From positions 251,974,581-252,038,580 of the forward strand of contig CM062290.1 in the NCBI GenBank assembly GCA_031216915.1: a DNA stretch of 64,000 nucleotides, written 5' to 3'. The translations under genes and the position numbers were made by a program. This stretch comes from Pictodentalium vernedei. Its lineage: Eukaryota; Mollusca; Scaphopoda; Dentaliida; Dentaliidae. This document shows positions 7,280-17,121 of this stretch, one piece after another. A model generated the notes under the pieces. The model saw nothing but the letters and a program-made list of their open reading frames with translations, did no database searches and was not told the origin of the DNA. The stretch's first letter is position 1; every line of letters begins with the position of its first letter.

Positions 7280-7969
7280 ATGTTCACTATTCCATGTTTG
7301 ATCAGGATGGCACTGAATGATTATCAATCAAGAAACCAAGAAACAAGAAATCCAAGAGACTTTGTAGAGAGAATGAGCGTTTCATTCGAAACGTATTTTC
7401 GTGATGTTCCGCCACCAGTACTGGAGCAGTTATTACGTGGAGAAGAAAAAATAAGAAAGACACCAGAACAAAGACCACCAAAACACATCAAGTATGCATT
7501 GGAGGAAAATCGTCTCAAGACATTTCAATTCATGTTACAAAGTGAAAGTGTGAAAACCCCGAATGAACTGACAAAAGCTGGATTCTTTTATTTGGGGACA
7601 GGAGACAGAACTCAATGTTTTCATTGTGGTATTATTGTTCGTTTCTGGGAAACAGAAGATGATGTTATAGAAGAACACAGAAAATATTCTCCAGACTGTT
7701 ATTACATTCATAATTTACCACCTGAATTCATGGACGTTGAAAAAGAAGAAGAAATGGCCATCAGAGAAGAAGAAGAAATGGACACATCATTTCAAGAAGA
7801 AGAAGATTCACGGAGGACAAAATGTAGTGTGTGTTTATTAGCTGAAGCCAATGTCGCTCCGCGACCATGTAACCATTTGTGTCTGTGCAAAGACTGCTGT
7901 AAACCACTCAGAAGATGTCCAATCTGCATAAAGACTGTTTATGAATATCTGACAATCTACATACCATAA
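7280..7969 (+). CDS. BIR-RING inhibitor-of-apoptosis-like protein
   Basis: The 229-residue protein has one BIR domain at about 74-145, with zinc ligands Cys113, Cys116, His133 and Cys140 and the GFFYLGTGDRTQCFHCG core. An acidic linker follows (153-177), then a C-terminal RING at 182-216 (Cys182, Cys185, Cys197, His199, Cys203, Cys206, Cys213, Cys216). This is the architecture of small IAPs, E3 ubiquitin ligases that restrain caspases in animals, baculoviruses and some mollusc viruses. An anti-apoptotic role for the element is inference. The frame is intact although several structural genes are broken. The start could be 7280 or the in-frame ATG at 7307. A polyadenylation signal follows at 7991. 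Confidence 0.9.
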   Translation: MFTIPCLIRMALNDYQSRNQETRNPRDFVERMSVSFETYFRDVPPPVLEQLLRGEEKIRKTPEQRPPKHIKYALEENRLKTFQFMLQSESVKTPNELTKAGFFYLGTGDRTQCFHCGIIVRFWETEDDVIEEHRKYSPDCYYIHNLPPEFMDVEKEEEMAIREEEEMDTSFQEEEDSRRTKCSVCLLAEANVAPRPCNHLCLCKDCCKPLRRCPICIKTVYEYLTIYIP

Positions 7970-7990
7970 AAAGATGTATTTTTGTTGTTG

Positions 7991-7996
7991 AATAAA
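7991..7996 (+). terminator. Polyadenylation signal after the BIR-RING gene
   Basis: AATAAA lies 22 bases after the stop and is followed by a T-rich stretch (8020-8040). It is the only canonical signal noticed after a gene in this element. Confidence 0.55.
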
Positions 7997-8212
7997 AGAA
8001 ATTTAAATTTATATTTAGTGTTGTTATTTTTTTAAACTTTCCATCGAAGTACAAAGAAAAATCAAAATGAGGGATAGTAAATTAGACCTCGTACGACACA
8101 TCTGTTGGGTAGATCCTCATATGAGTATATGGTGGAACATAGCTTCATGGCCTTCATGTACACATATGGGTCCTACTTATAATTTTAATAATGGATTTCT
8201 GGGTAAATTTGT

Positions 8213-8231
8213 CCTATAGCACTACGTGCTA
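8213..8231. repeat. Palindromic repeat, copy 1 (AGCACTACGTGCT-type)
   Basis: CCTATAGCACTACGTGCTA is followed by ACTCTTAATAGGGAAATAAA. The core is a near-perfect palindrome with ACGT at the centre. Confidence 0.5.
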
Positions 8232-8398
8232 CTCTTAATAGGGAAATAAAACGTCATGGGATCCAAAAAAAAGGATTCTTAAAGAATTCGAAATAATACA
8301 ACTTGACGGGTTTATTTGGGTAATTAAATGAGGATTCTGGGAAAATCCGAACCAGAAAATTACTCCACTTCACTCGAATGCACCCCTTGTACCCCTTA

Positions 8399-8419
8399 GT
8401 ACTATAGCACTACGTGCTA
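8399..8419. repeat. Palindromic repeat, copy 2
   Basis: TACTATAGCACTACGTGCTA is the same core as at 8213, again followed about 20 bases later by GGGAAATAAA. A weaker third version (ATAGCAATCACGTGCTA) is at 8581-8597. Confidence 0.5.
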
Positions 8420-8608
8420 AACCGATAAAATGGGGAAATAAAGTCAATTTCGGTGATTTCGGGTGGATTTTGGTGATTTGGATGGATTGTCGGGTTGTTT
8501 GTGGTAATTAGATTTACTCTTCTACAATCGAACACACCCTCAAAACATACCCCGTCTTATTGCAGAACAATTGGGTAACATAGCAATCACGTGCTACCAT
8601 ACAAACCA

Positions 8609-8800
8609 AGATGGCGGCCTCCAGTATACAAAATGGACGACGGAAACACGTATCACCTTAACAACACGCGCTGCGCATGCGCACTCACACCACGTATTAC
8701 TATGGAGATGACGTCACAACATGGCCGCTCACGCGGGTTACCATGACAACACAACATGGCGCCACTACGTTACGTGACTATGACGTCACATGAGATCCCC
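8609..8800 (+). promoter_or_regulatory. Promoter-like block: NRF1 palindrome and CRE sites
   Basis: The NRF1-type palindrome TGCGCATGCGCA is at 8672-8683, and CRE/ATF sites TGACGTCA are at 8709-8716 and 8781-8788. The block is richer in CpG than its surroundings. A diverged copy lies at 11037-11240 in the same orientation. A terminal-repeat promoter is inference. Confidence 0.45.
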
Positions 8801-8847
8801 CGATGAGATCCCCCAACCTTTACCTCATATGTACCTGACATACTACT

Positions 8848-8950
8848 CCTATGTTTTTGAGACAAAAAGTGAAAAAATAATGAAAATTGCTTGGCGATTG
8901 TTGAGAACAGCGCTGGCCGGTCTTGGCCGTTACGTTGGGTAAAGGGTTAA
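8848..8950 (+). mobile_element. TTAA MITE subfamily A, right half only
   Basis: The sequence enters at CCTATGTTTTTGAGAC, which is mid-arm of subfamily A, and runs to GTTGGGTAAAGGG and TTAA at 8947. The left half is not on this side. The simplest reading is that the Polinton inserted into the MITE. Confidence 0.75.
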
Positions 8951-9775
8951 CAAATGTATTCTAAGTTTTGAAATTTCGACAGTCTTGTTAGAGGATATTG
9001 AATGGGGGTGTGTATACTTGGAAATTCTAGTTATCAGCCCGCCCTAGGTATTTTGATGCCTCAGAAATATCAATTCATGGGAAACTCAATTATTCTCCTT
9101 TTCCTCCAGTTCTCGATAGGGACCAAAATTCCGCTAAAGTCTAGTCGAATTTGGCCGAAGTCAGTATTCCACAGTTCCATTGGCAGAACTGCTCACAGCA
9201 CCAACTATGGAAAGGTTAGTGAAGCTACTGGCAGTGGGGGCCAAGCAAAAGAATGATAGTGGGAATGAGTCATAGAACTTATAGAAGCATGGTTAGAAAG
9301 ATTAGTGGCAGAAGCCAATTAGCGTTAGCAGTAGTAAACGGGGAACTTTGAAATGACAGAGGCAGTGTCAGTCGTGACACGGGAAGATGAATGTACAGAT
9401 GTCTAATATAGTTAAGTGTCTCTGATACCGTAGTCGTCGTCAGTCCCCCAAACAGTCGTCGTCAGTCCCCCAAACAGTGGTCTCCGGTGGTCCGGAGACT
9501 CAGCACACTTGTGTCCAGTTGGTTATGCACTGTGGTTCCACGTCACTTCGCGGGGCAATGGCGGGACCAATAATAGGGATAAAAGGCGTGTGACATTCTT
9601 GTTATATTTGGTCTATGAATTGTACACTACTGCATGCAAAATGCAATGCGTTGCGGCCAGACAGAAACCTTGTCCGGATCCTATTGGGAAAGTTCACAGT
9701 ATACTGTAAAGATAATAATGACAAATGATCAATGATGGGCCGCAGGAAAAGGAAAAGTAAAAAATAACAATCTTT
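8951..9775. other. Unassigned sequence with a small tandem duplication
   Basis: No gene is recognised. A 23-base unit containing GTCAGTCCCCCAAACAGT is repeated twice at 9433-9478, and a short hairpin (GTCTCCGG / CCGGAGAC) follows at 9480-9500. The frames at 9002 and 9509 have no family signature. Confidence 0.4.
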
Positions 9776-11036
9776 CAGTAACCCCCCCCCCCCCCCCCCC
9801 CCGGTGGATCTGAAGAAAATTTTCAAAGAAATTTCCTCATATCGAACTAAGTAAAAATTTGGGCTACCGTACCGAGCCCAAATATATACCTAGGGATCTG
9901 ATTTGAACAAACTTGAATCTGACACCCCCCCCCCCCCCCCCCCCTAGAGATGTTGCATACCAAATATGAAAGCATTCTGACTGGTGGATCTGAAGAAGAT
10001 TTTTTTAAATTATCCCCATATTGAACAAAGTTAAAATTTGGGCTTCCGTAGGAAGCCCAAATATTAACCTATGGACTTGGTTTGACCAATCTTGAATCTG
10101 ACCCTCATAACAATGATGTATATCAAACAATAAAAGATTCTGACTGGTGGGTCTGAAGAAGATTTTAAAGCATATTCCCCATATTACCTTATGTACAAAA
10201 TCTGGGCTCCTGTATTGAGCCCAAATACGAACGAATGGGCTTTATTTTAACAAACTTGTATCTGACCCCCTATGAACGCTGTTTACCGAATATCAAAAGA
10301 TTCTGATGAGTGGTTCTGGAGAAAAGGTTTTTTTAAAATTTTTGCAAATATGCGGACTCAGCATTTTTTCGATGCCCATTACAGAACACTCTAACGTAAC
10401 CGATGGCAGATTTTTTCACCATTCAATTCTGCTGGTCCTAAGGATACTTCATACCAAATAACAGCTCTCTGTTCCGTGAGGTTTGGGAAATATGGGCGTG
10501 TGAAAATATTTCTATTTTTAGCTCCCAGGGTTCCCGTGGGGATGTGGGAATTTTTTTTTTTTTGCATGGGTCAAGTACTTATGGCCCAATAGTATTAAAT
10601 ACCAAATTTGGTTCAAACCGGACCATCGGTTCAGAAAATAGAAATCTTGGGCGGGGCCAAAAATCTTACCCCTCCCATTACAAAGCCAAGTATTGCTTCA
10701 CGAACTTCGTTTGAACAAATTTGATTTTACACCTCAAAAGGAAGCTCCATAGCGAATATTAAGTCATTGTACACACTGGTTCATGAGAAGAAGATTTTAA
10801 AAATATTTTGGAGCCTTTTCCCTCACTCCCTCCCTAAGGGGCTGGGCATGTTGAGTTGAACAAAAATGCAATGCCCCTTTAGGCTCATCACTTACACAAA
10901 CGTTCACGTGAATTGGCCCAGTGGCTTTGAAGGAGAAGACCAAAACATGGTGTTGACGGACGACGGACGCCGGACGGACGACGGACGGACAGCGATGAGA
11001 TTAGCTCAGCTTGACTTTGTCAGGATGAGCTAAAAA
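9776..11036 (-). mobile_element. Satellite-cored pearl/Helentron-type element, family 1, truncated
   Basis: Four to five diverged units of about 180 bases make the core. Each has a GGGCT..AGCCCAAATAT block, TGATTTGAACAAACTTGAATCTGACCC and TTCTGACTGGTGGATCTGAAG. A unique segment, a GGACGACGGACGG microsatellite (10957-10992) and the end GCTCAGCTTGAC...AGGATGAGCTAAAAA (11036) follow. The other end, with the hairpin seen in the 47491 copy, is missing. C runs interrupt it at 9782 and 9925. Confidence 0.7.
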
Positions 11037-11250
11037 CTGGAAGCTTCCAGTATTCAAAATGGGCGACGAAACACGTGTCACCCTAACAGCATGCGCTGTG
11101 AATGCGCACTGACACTACATATCACTATGGTAATGACGCCACAATATGGCCGCTCATGCGGGCTACCTTGGCAACCACTCCAGACGTAACTGGGACATGT
11201 GACTATTATATCACTTCCGGGGTCCAGGGTAGGGTCCGATCAGAAGGGTC
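11037..11250 (+). repeat. Diverged copy of the Polinton end block
   Basis: GCTTCCAGTATTCAAAATGG, ACACGTGTCACC, TGCGCACTGACAC, ACTATGGTAATGACG and ATGGCCGCTCATGCGGGCTACC line up in order with 8609-8750 on the same strand. It directly abuts the pearl-type element. It may be a relic terminal repeat of another related Polinton. Confidence 0.55.
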
Positions 11251-11984
11251 CAATCGTTCGCCTACTACTGATATACTATTATCACCATTGTATGAATTCA
11301 ATATTGTTCAGCAATTTTGGCATGGAAGAAAATAATCGTGACATGCGAACTTGACAAGTCGGAATTGAAAAGAATGAAAAAAGCGGCGTGTTGGATCGAG
11401 TTGATAGATAAAAGGAACGACGAAGAACGAATTTTCTCTATGAGGAGATAGAAAATTAGAATTTTGTCACATCTTGTAAAATACAAAATACACACAAAGT
11501 ACTGCCATTACAAAATAACTCCATCGGGTCGAGACACAACGGGCAAGGATAGAACCAGGAACTGACCTTGTAAGCAGCCGGTGTGAATTTGACTCCCATT
11601 ATTCTGATTTGTCTCCTGAATCTTAAACAGAGGCCTATAACCTGGCTTGTAACCGTAAGACCCCATTTCCCCCATTGGTCACTTAGGCAGACAAGACTTG
11701 ACTAGTAACTATTGTGAAGATGAATTATTGTGATGTAATAAAAATATTTGTGAATCATTTGAGAAACAACTTTAATTTTGCCCAAAAAACAATGTAATTT
11801 TATGCAAGACGTATTTTCCAGTTGAAAGCTGCCAACAAGAAGATCGATGCAATTTACCAGTGGAGTGCTTGAAGCCCGTATTTGGGCTTTATGCTGGCAT
11901 CAATGTGCTGCAACTTAAAGGCTTCTTCTTCTGTAAATGTACTTTATATTATCTTTGAAGTGAAATTATATCATCTATGTGGGC
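11251..11984. other. No feature recognised
   Basis: AT-rich sequence with short open frames on both strands, none showing a family motif. Confidence 0.3.
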
Positions 11985-12048
11985 TTGCTTTGTTACAATT
12001 TATGGGAGAGTGCCCATAGGCACTCTCCCATAAATTGTGACAAGGCAA
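11985..12048. repeat. Perfect hairpin
   Basis: TGTTACAATTTATGGGAGAG pairs with CTCTCCCATAAATTGTGACA around a short loop at 12014-12020; the stem is about 24 bp with outer partial pairing. Confidence 0.7.
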
Positions 12049-13063
12049 AACACCTGCACTTTGACAATCAACAATAATTTAGCACACTGTCAGTTAAGAA
12101 GTAAATCTGGCTTCTAGATTTCAAAAGTAGGCTCCAAGACTGGCTGTCAATTTTAAATGCTCAGGTCGGTCCCTAGATAGAACTCAGATGACACGGGCCA
12201 GGATCGACCTTTCCAAGTCGAAATAAACAGCTTTTTAAACAAACAAACAACAACAGACTACAAGAAACTTGAAATGAATAATTACTGATTTTTATTTTAT
12301 AATAAAGATTAAACGGATTCCAGTAGTTACTCAATCTGCTGTATCTGGTGGATATAAATTATTAATGCACAGAGTCACACTTGAGAAACTGTTTTAAAAC
12401 CTTTAAGTGATATTCAGAATAATAGAATGTCTGTGATACTTTGTCGCTTCTGTTTATTCCGCGTGGGGTTCCTTCCATCCGCATCAAACAACAATACATT
12501 TATTTGTACAACTATTCGACAGCTCGCTCCAATAAAGCTATTTGAAACGCTGATGTATGAGAACAGCTACTAACAGTATTAAGAAGTCAACGAACAGAAT
12601 CACAGTGGCGGCAGTCAAGACATCGTGGATTAAATTTCCAATGGTGAGCTTCCCCTGTTCAATGGTAATGAGATTATGCTCGTGTTCGGGAACTTCTATA
12701 TTCCATCGCTCATTTTACCAAGATAGCAACGGAAGTGTTTCTATCCATAAAATCACCATCAATCCCAAACAATTATTTCCTCAATTCCAAATTTCTTGAC
12801 AGATTAGGCTGTGTCCGTAGTATCTCATTACAAAGACACCGTAAACCAGATATCTGCTGTTAGCTTAACCCTCTGCACAACGATATACAAAATACCTAAA
12901 TTTCAAACAGTAAAATTTTCCCATAATGCAACTAGGGGTTTAACTAGTTCAGTCTTGTTTGACAGAGCTCACCGAGCTTTGCCAAACATCATTGAATTGG
13001 TTAAATTCCAAGTTGCATTAACGCGATATGAAATATCTATATTTTGACATCAGTGTACAGAAG
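12049..13063. other. No feature recognised
   Basis: About 1 kb with short frames only (for example 12557-12799 and 12811-13047) and no motif. A possible CAATAAAGC signal at 12530 is not linked to a gene. Confidence 0.3.
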
Positions 13064-13315
13064 GTAACCCTTTAACTAACACGAAAGACAGACGACATTT
13101 GCAAACAGAGTTCTTGAATAACCAATTTTTTTCATTTTTTGCGTCCAAAACATAGAATATGACCTTCATTAAAACGATCTAAACGAGCTCGTCCCAAGGT
13201 GGTGTCATAAGCTATGTTTTTGAGACAAAAAATGAAGGAAATAAATGAAAATTGAATGGAAATTTTTGTGAATATCGCTGCCCAGTTGTGGCCGTTACGT
13301 AAGATAAAGGGTTAA
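13064..13315 (+). mobile_element. TTAA MITE subfamily A, diverged
   Basis: The left end is CCCTTTAACTAAC (target site GTAA instead of TTAA), and the right end GATAAAGGG is followed by TTAA. The central palindrome (13170-13210) is badly worn, so this is an old copy. Confidence 0.75.
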
Positions 13316-13461
13316 GTTGCGCACGAATTTTCAGAAGAGATAAACGAAGCTGCCCGAAAGTGATCGGATACAAAAACAACAAGAATGGCACTAATTCGAA
13401 AAACTAAAAACGTCCCAGGTATTTCCTATTTTTATGCTGTGCAATAAAAATCCGACGCATT

Positions 13462-13712
13462 TTAACCCTTTACCTAACGTAACGGCCAAAACCGGCCAGC
13501 GCTATTCTCAAAAATCGCCAATTAATTTTCAAAATATTTTCATTTTTTGTCTCAAAAACATAGGTTATGACCTCTCGTTGGAACGAGCTCGGCGAGCTCG
13601 TTCCAACGAGGGGTCATAACCTATGTTTTTGAGACAAAAAATGAAAAAAATTAGTTATTCAAGAATTTTTTTTGCAAGTATCGTCTGCTTTTCATGTTAG
13701 GTAAAGGGTTAA
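13462..13712 (-). mobile_element. TTAA MITE subfamily A, well preserved
   Basis: TTAA flanks both ends. Termini are CCCTTTACCTAAC and GTTAGGTAAAGGG. The centre is a long palindrome (about 13550-13640) around GGAACGAGCTCGGCGAGCTCGTTCC. The GTAACGGCCAAAACCGGCC end is on the left, so the copy is inverted relative to 31276. Confidence 0.9.
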
Positions 13713-13724
13713 ATGTTGACTACA

Positions 13725-13880
13725 TGACCCCCTATGCCGTCACCCCAGAGTTCGCTTAAATCGGCTGAGAATTTTCTAGGACGGGAACACATTTTAAAAT
13801 ATGTTTTTTTTTGTGGATACTATATTCCTAAAATTTCGAAAGACTGAGGCTAAAAATGGGGTTGAAAATAAAAGGAATAC
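13725..13880 (+). repeat. Diverged repeat unit, copy 1 of 3
   Basis: CGTCACCCCAGAGTTCGCTTAAATCGGCTGAGAATTT..., a TTTTTTTGTGGATACTATATTCC block and AGGCTAAAAATGGGGTTGAAA recur at 15665-15800 and partly at 16355-16470. Confidence 0.5.
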
Positions 13881-14120
13881 AAAAAAACCCCGTAAAGTTT
13901 GCATGCATGGCTGGAATCAGGTGTACAAATTTGAAATGAAAAAATAAAATTGCACAATTTCAAATAACCAGAAAACAGTGTATGAAGTTATCAATCGTGG
14001 AATATAACAGCGGTATATTATGTATTTGCTGAGTTCTTGGATTCACAAGGAAGGGTACATTTCCATAAATCAAATTTATAAGTGACGTAAAAACGTTAAA
14101 ATGACGTTAAATTAAATGAA

Positions 14121-15440
14121 AGTGTCAGTGCCACTGTAGCTTCACTTGACTGTGTGCAGCGTTTGACGAAAAAGATAATATTCAATGTTTATGAAAGGAT
14201 TATGAAATAAGACAAGAATTGTGATAATTGTGAATATGTTAATTTCCGTTCCGTGTACGCAATGTTTTCAACAAGAATAATTTGAGATGAAGACTGTACT
14301 AAAGAATTGAGGCCGCCTGGGTTAATGTGGCCCTCACACTTAATGAATGTCAACCAAAGTTACCAAGTTACAGTAAAATCATTCCAAAACGAGTCATCCT
14401 ACCAAGTTATAATGAAATCCCTTCATAAATATAACACCTAGACTTTGCTAAAGGAATCTAGCTCACGTGACGGTTCGGCGGTCACGGTTGATCGATCATG
14501 ACCAAAATAGGATTGTCTCATCCAGACATCATACCGAGTTATCCTTCCAAATTACAATGAAATCGCTCCATAAATATGAACTATATAGATTGTGCTAAAC
14601 AAATCTAGGTCACGTGCCTATGCGACCATAACGGTTGACCGATCACGGCCAAAATAGAATGTTCTTATGTAGACATTATGCTGCGTCACCCTACAAATTT
14701 ACAATGAAATCCACTCGAAAGTGCAAGCTGTAGACTGTGCTAAAGGAATCTAGGTAACGTGTCCCTGTGGCCGTCACGGATGACTGAACCCAACCAAAGT
14801 ATGAAGTTCTCATCTAGACATTATACAGAGTCATCCTACAAAGTTAGAATAAAATCCCGTCGTAAATACGACCTGTAGACAGTGCTAAAGATTTTCAAGT
14901 TTCGGGCCTGCACAGCCGTCACGGTTGACCGATCGCGACAAAAAGGGGACATTCTCATTTAGATTTTATACGGAATCATCCTACCAACTTACAATGAAAT
15001 CCCTTCATAGATACGACCTGTGGATTGTGCTAAAGGTTTTCGAGTTTCGGGATTGCGTACCCGTCACTGCTGGCCGATCGCGACCAAAAGGGGATGTTCC
15101 CATTTAGACATATACGGAGTCATTCTACCAAGTTACAATGAAATCCCTCTATAAATACGACCTGTAGACTGTGCTAAAAGTTTTCGGGTTTCGGGCTCGC
15201 GCAGCCTCACGGTTAACCGATCGCGACCAAAAGGGGATGTTCTCATCGAAACATGACCTCGAATCTGCATATGAAATTTGGTGATGATCGGATAAGAACT
15301 ACGGGGTGCAGCCTAAAAAAATGTGAACAGACTCAGAGAATGACAGACAGACATACTCACAGACTCAACTCACAGAATCGAAGACTTCCGCACGCGTGAT
15401 AGTAAAAGCTTATCTTGACTTTGTGAAGTTAAGCTAAAAA
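14121..15440 (-). mobile_element. Satellite-cored pearl/Helentron-type element, family 2
   Basis: The terminal hairpin AGTGTCAGTGCCACT (14121-14135) is followed by AGCTTCACTTGAC. Six units of about 144 bases follow (GACCTGTAGACTGTGCTAAAGG, GGTTGACCGATCGCGACC, ACCAAGTTACAATGAAATCCC). A unique tail, a GACAGACAGACA tract (15345) and GAAGTTAAGCTAAAAA (15425-15440) end it. The end sequence is an inverted match of the start, the subterminal-repeat layout of Helentron-associated elements. Non-autonomous: no coding capacity. Confidence 0.75.
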
Positions 15441-15845
15441 TCCAAAGACAGCTATTTTTCTAATTTTTTTTAGCTCTACAGCATACTAAATTTTCATGTA
15501 AATTGGACAAACTTACTTTTTTGTGACGTTGACGTCCTATCGCGGAGCCCAACCGGATTGTACGTCGGTTGAAAACTAGTTGCTTTATCCTATATATTTT
15601 TTTTAAGCTCTACAGGTTACTAAAATCCCGCACCTCAAAGATCCGACACATTCCAATTTTTGACCGTATGACATCACCTCAGGGTTCAGTCATAACAGTT
15701 GGAATTTCCTGGGACATTACCGGATTTTTAGATACGGGTTTTCATGGAGATTATATTTCCAAAATTTCAAAAGATGGAGGCTCCAAATGGGGTTGAAACT
15801 CAAAGATGAAGAAAATGACGTAAGATTGGCATCGGCATAGACATT
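15441..15845 (+). repeat. Diverged repeat unit, copy 2 of 3
   Basis: TTTTTTGTGACGTTGACGTCC (about 15520) and CATGGAGATTATATTTCCAAAATTTCAAAAGATGGAGG match the neighbouring copies at 13725 and 16290. The copies look like an old tandem array broken by the pearl-type element and a MITE. Confidence 0.5.
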
Positions 15846-16096
15846 TTAACCCTTTAGTCAACGAATCGCCCGCATCCGCCCGCGTAATATGCGAATTCAG
15901 CAGTTGAAAAAAATAGTATTTTTCAAACAATTTCAACAAAACCATACGATGTGACCCCTCGTTGGAACGAGCTCGTCGAGCTCGTTCCAACGAGGGGTGA
16001 CATGATATGGTTTTGTTGACATTTTTAGAAAAACAATTGAAAAATGATACTTAAAATAATAAATTTTGATATCGTCTGCGTTGGGTAAAGGGTTAA
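15846..16096 (+). mobile_element. TTAA MITE subfamily B, well preserved
   Basis: TTAA is on both sides. Left end CCCTTTAGTCAACGAATCGCC, right end CTGCGTTGGGTAAAGGG. Palindromic arms are CATATCATGTGACCCCTCG-like around GGAACGAGCTCGTCGAGCTCGTTCC. Confidence 0.9.
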
Positions 16097-16289
16097 TTCC
16101 AAAATTGGGTGTGTACAATTCCAGGTTCCCATAAAAGGGTGTGTGAAGTATCAGAACTGTATGATATATAAATACGGAGATAATGGAATCAGAAAGGTAG
16201 CGTTTTTACTGAAAATGGCCTAAAATTTGAAGTTTCGTCAAAACATCAAATATGGCGATAAATCGAGTTACCAAAACACCTACCATCTA

Positions 16290-16480
16290 TTTTTAGGAGC
16301 TGTACAACATTCATGAAAATCAACTGACATTTCATTTTTTGTGACGTTGACGTGAATTACGTCACCCCAAAATTCGACTATAACAGTTGAGAATTTGCCA
16401 GGTCGGCACCACATTTTTAAACATGGTTTTTGGTGGAGATGATATATCCAAAGAATGAAAGAGGGTGATTTGATACAGGA
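16290..16480 (+). repeat. Diverged repeat unit, copy 3 of 3
   Basis: GAGCTGTACAACATTCATG, TTTTTTGTGACGTTGACGTG and CATGGTTTTTGGTGGAGATGATATATCC match 15470-15750. Confidence 0.5.
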
Positions 16481-16639
16481 GGTGGTATTAAGAGAAAAAC
16501 GTTAAAAGTGGAGTAAAAAAAGAAAAAAAGGAAAACAGGCTAACGATCTCATTAAGTCATTTGAACTTCGTTGAATGGCTTAACTATAAGCACCACGTGT
16601 CAAGTTTCAGTTATCTGTACTCGCTGCCGGAGGTGAGTG

Positions 16640-16950
16640 TTCGATGATTCGATCTTGAACCACGCCGCGCCATCTACCGCGTGTCATTGGGCAAGACACT
16701 TAATCCTGATTGCCCACGTGGGGACACGGTAACGCTATATAAGGATGCGTGCGGCACGTCAATGGAGCACTTTTCTTCAACCACTGCTTATACTCTCTTT
16801 ATGCCAGGCCAGCTGGTGATTCTAACAGTTACTCACCGCTGCTCGTTGGTTCTCTCTGGGTAGGCTACTTCAGTTCCCTACACCCGGAAAACTGTCCGAC
16901 ATGATGTGACCCCGGTTGTTGCAAGTGTATTTATATCCCAATAAACAAAT
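16640..16950 (+). mobile_element. SINE, diverged
   Basis: The body motifs GGGCAAGACACTTAATCC, GCCCACGTGGGGACAC and TGGTTCTCTCTGGGTAGG are in the same order as in the 39541 SINE, with a CCAATAAACAAATA tail. The tRNA-like head is too worn to read. Confidence 0.65.
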
Positions 16951-17121
16951 AACCTCGGAGGTGGATGACCTGAAGCCTTCCTCGTTCTACGTATACTATT
17001 TCTCAACATTTGAGAGTTATTCTCCAGGTGGAAATTCCACTCAGCTGGTGTTTTCATTGTGATTTTAACTCCATGTACTGTATTTATCATCGACGTGGTT
17101 TTAATATTTGCCCTCATACGA

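Larger units (their letters stand above)
1..8847 (+). mobile_element. Polinton/Maverick (adintovirus-like) element, right part
   Basis: The block carries the Polinton morphogenesis set on one strand: packaging ATPase, integrase with chromodomain, minor and major capsid proteins, and adenain-type protease. Accessory genes are a PC4-domain protein and a BIR-RING protein. Genes are tightly packed, with three ATGA overlaps. The left end lies outside the window, and no DNA polymerase B is seen. The right end is placed at 8847, where the sequence ends in CTACT and passes into CCTATG followed by the right half of a TTAA MITE; Polintons typically end in CT and duplicate about 6 bp. At least four genes are broken, so the copy is probably inactive. 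Element identity is secure; the exact end is inference. Confidence 0.9.
7997..8847 (+). other. Non-coding right end (probable terminal repeat region) of the Polinton
   Basis: No coding frame is seen. The stretch contains two near-identical blocks around TATAGCACTACGTGCTA (8213 and 8400). Its GC-richer last 240 bases have an NRF1-like palindrome and two TGACGTCA sites. Polintons carry terminal inverted repeats of hundreds of bases. Whether this is one can only be shown against the left end, which is outside the window. Confidence 0.55.

Noticed and set aside
1-8847. DNA polymerase B of the Polinton
   Set aside because: No frame in the window shows polymerase B motifs. If present it must lie left of base 1.
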